Assembly: GCA_023434205.1 (NCBI GenBank)
Contig: JAEYTB010000232.1
Location: 1 to 30,872, forward strand
Reading direction: 5' to 3'
Origin: Planctomycetota bacterium
GTDB taxonomy: Bacteria > Planctomycetota > Phycisphaerae > Phycisphaerales > UBA1924
Length of the DNA stretch: 30,872 nucleotides
Shown here: in pieces, positions 30,707-30,872 of the stretch
Layout: each line of letters begins with the position of its first letter
Position numbering within the stretch: the stretch's first letter is position 1
The notes under the pieces: model-generated
What the model was told of the DNA's origin: nothing
Database searches by the model: none
Seen by the model: the letters and a program-made list of their open reading frames with translations, nothing else
Translations under genes and position numbers: made by a program

Positions 30707-30872
30707 GTGCCCCAGTTCCAGTGGCCCCCCAACCCGCTCCCCGAGCAGGACCTCGGCCCCCCTTCCGCGCCGGGCTACTGGAAAACCCCCCTCCGCACCG
30801 AGCCCGAGCCTGAGCCCAAGCCCGAGCCCGCACCCCTCACCTCACCACCTCCCCACCCCTTCACCTCCTCTC
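30707..30872 (+). CDS. N-terminal fragment of a Pro-rich protein, cut by window edge
   Basis: A GTG at 30707 opens a frame running to the end: VPQFQWPPNPLPEQDLGPPS, then a repetitive EPEPEPKPEPAP stretch and a Pro/Thr-rich tail. TAATCT lies 8 nt before the GTG and there is no Shine-Dalgarno, the same layout as several other starts in the window. Function cannot be judged from 55 residues. Confidence 0.45.
   Translation, partial: MPQFQWPPNPLPEQDLGPPSAPGYWKTPLRTEPEPEPKPEPAPLTSPPPHPFTSS

Overview
The window is GC-rich bacterial DNA that reads as a planctomycete, most likely class Phycisphaerae. The evidence is the gene content seen here: secreted proteins with lamin-tail and dockerin-like Ca-binding repeats, a calpain-family protease with the planctomycete-type N-terminal motif FEALESRTLLSG, a PEP-CTERM-like C-terminal sorting tail (IPAPSA..RRRAR), a stand-alone prepilin-like protein, and an McsA/McsB pair. 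The taxon is an inference; no rRNA or tRNA gene is present.

Layout. 1-1032 (-): threonine 3-dehydrogenase, cut by the left edge. 1251-9452 (+): a nine-gene pseudopilin/type II secretion-like operon in the order F, G, I, J, K, C-like, L-like, M-like, TPR lipoprotein, tightly packed with 4-nt start/stop overlaps. Its ATPase and secretin are not in the window. 9515-12547: a small membrane protein, a prepilin-like protein and a lamin-tail/dockerin-like secreted protein. 12565-14691 (-): an ECF-sigma-like regulator followed by a 537-aa protein with a DUF2325-like C-terminal domain, with a recognisable promoter. 14881-18688 (-): a LysR regulator upstream of aconitase, with a dyad and a leader hairpin between them. 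18825-19920 (-): ribosomal protein L27 and a secreted hypothetical protein. 20017-24368 (+): a double GNAT protein, DnaA and a DegT-family aminotransferase. 24384-26432 (-): a calpain-like protease with fibronectin-III-like repeats. 26633-26911 (+): ribosomal protein L28 with promoter, leader hairpin and terminator. 26976-27059: a striking GATATCGATCA inverted/direct repeat. 27074-28027 (-): a DUF421 protein and a hypothetical membrane-anchored protein. 28136-29824 (+): McsA and McsB, the protein-arginine kinase pair. 29997-30695 (+): a PEP-CTERM-like secreted protein. 30707 onward: a proline-rich CDS start cut by the right edge.

How parts work together. The secretion operon and the prepilin-like, lamin-tail, calpain and PEP-CTERM proteins all point to an envelope-directed export programme. 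LysR and acnA are arranged as a possible regulator/target pair. The most interesting unexplained items are the GATATCGATCA repeat, the sigma/DUF2325-like module, a recurrent TANNNT hexamer 6-9 nt before start codons that lack a Shine-Dalgarno (leaderless-type starts), a threonine dehydrogenase that has lost all four structural-zinc cysteines, and an McsB whose allosteric RDxxRA motif reads RRxxRA.
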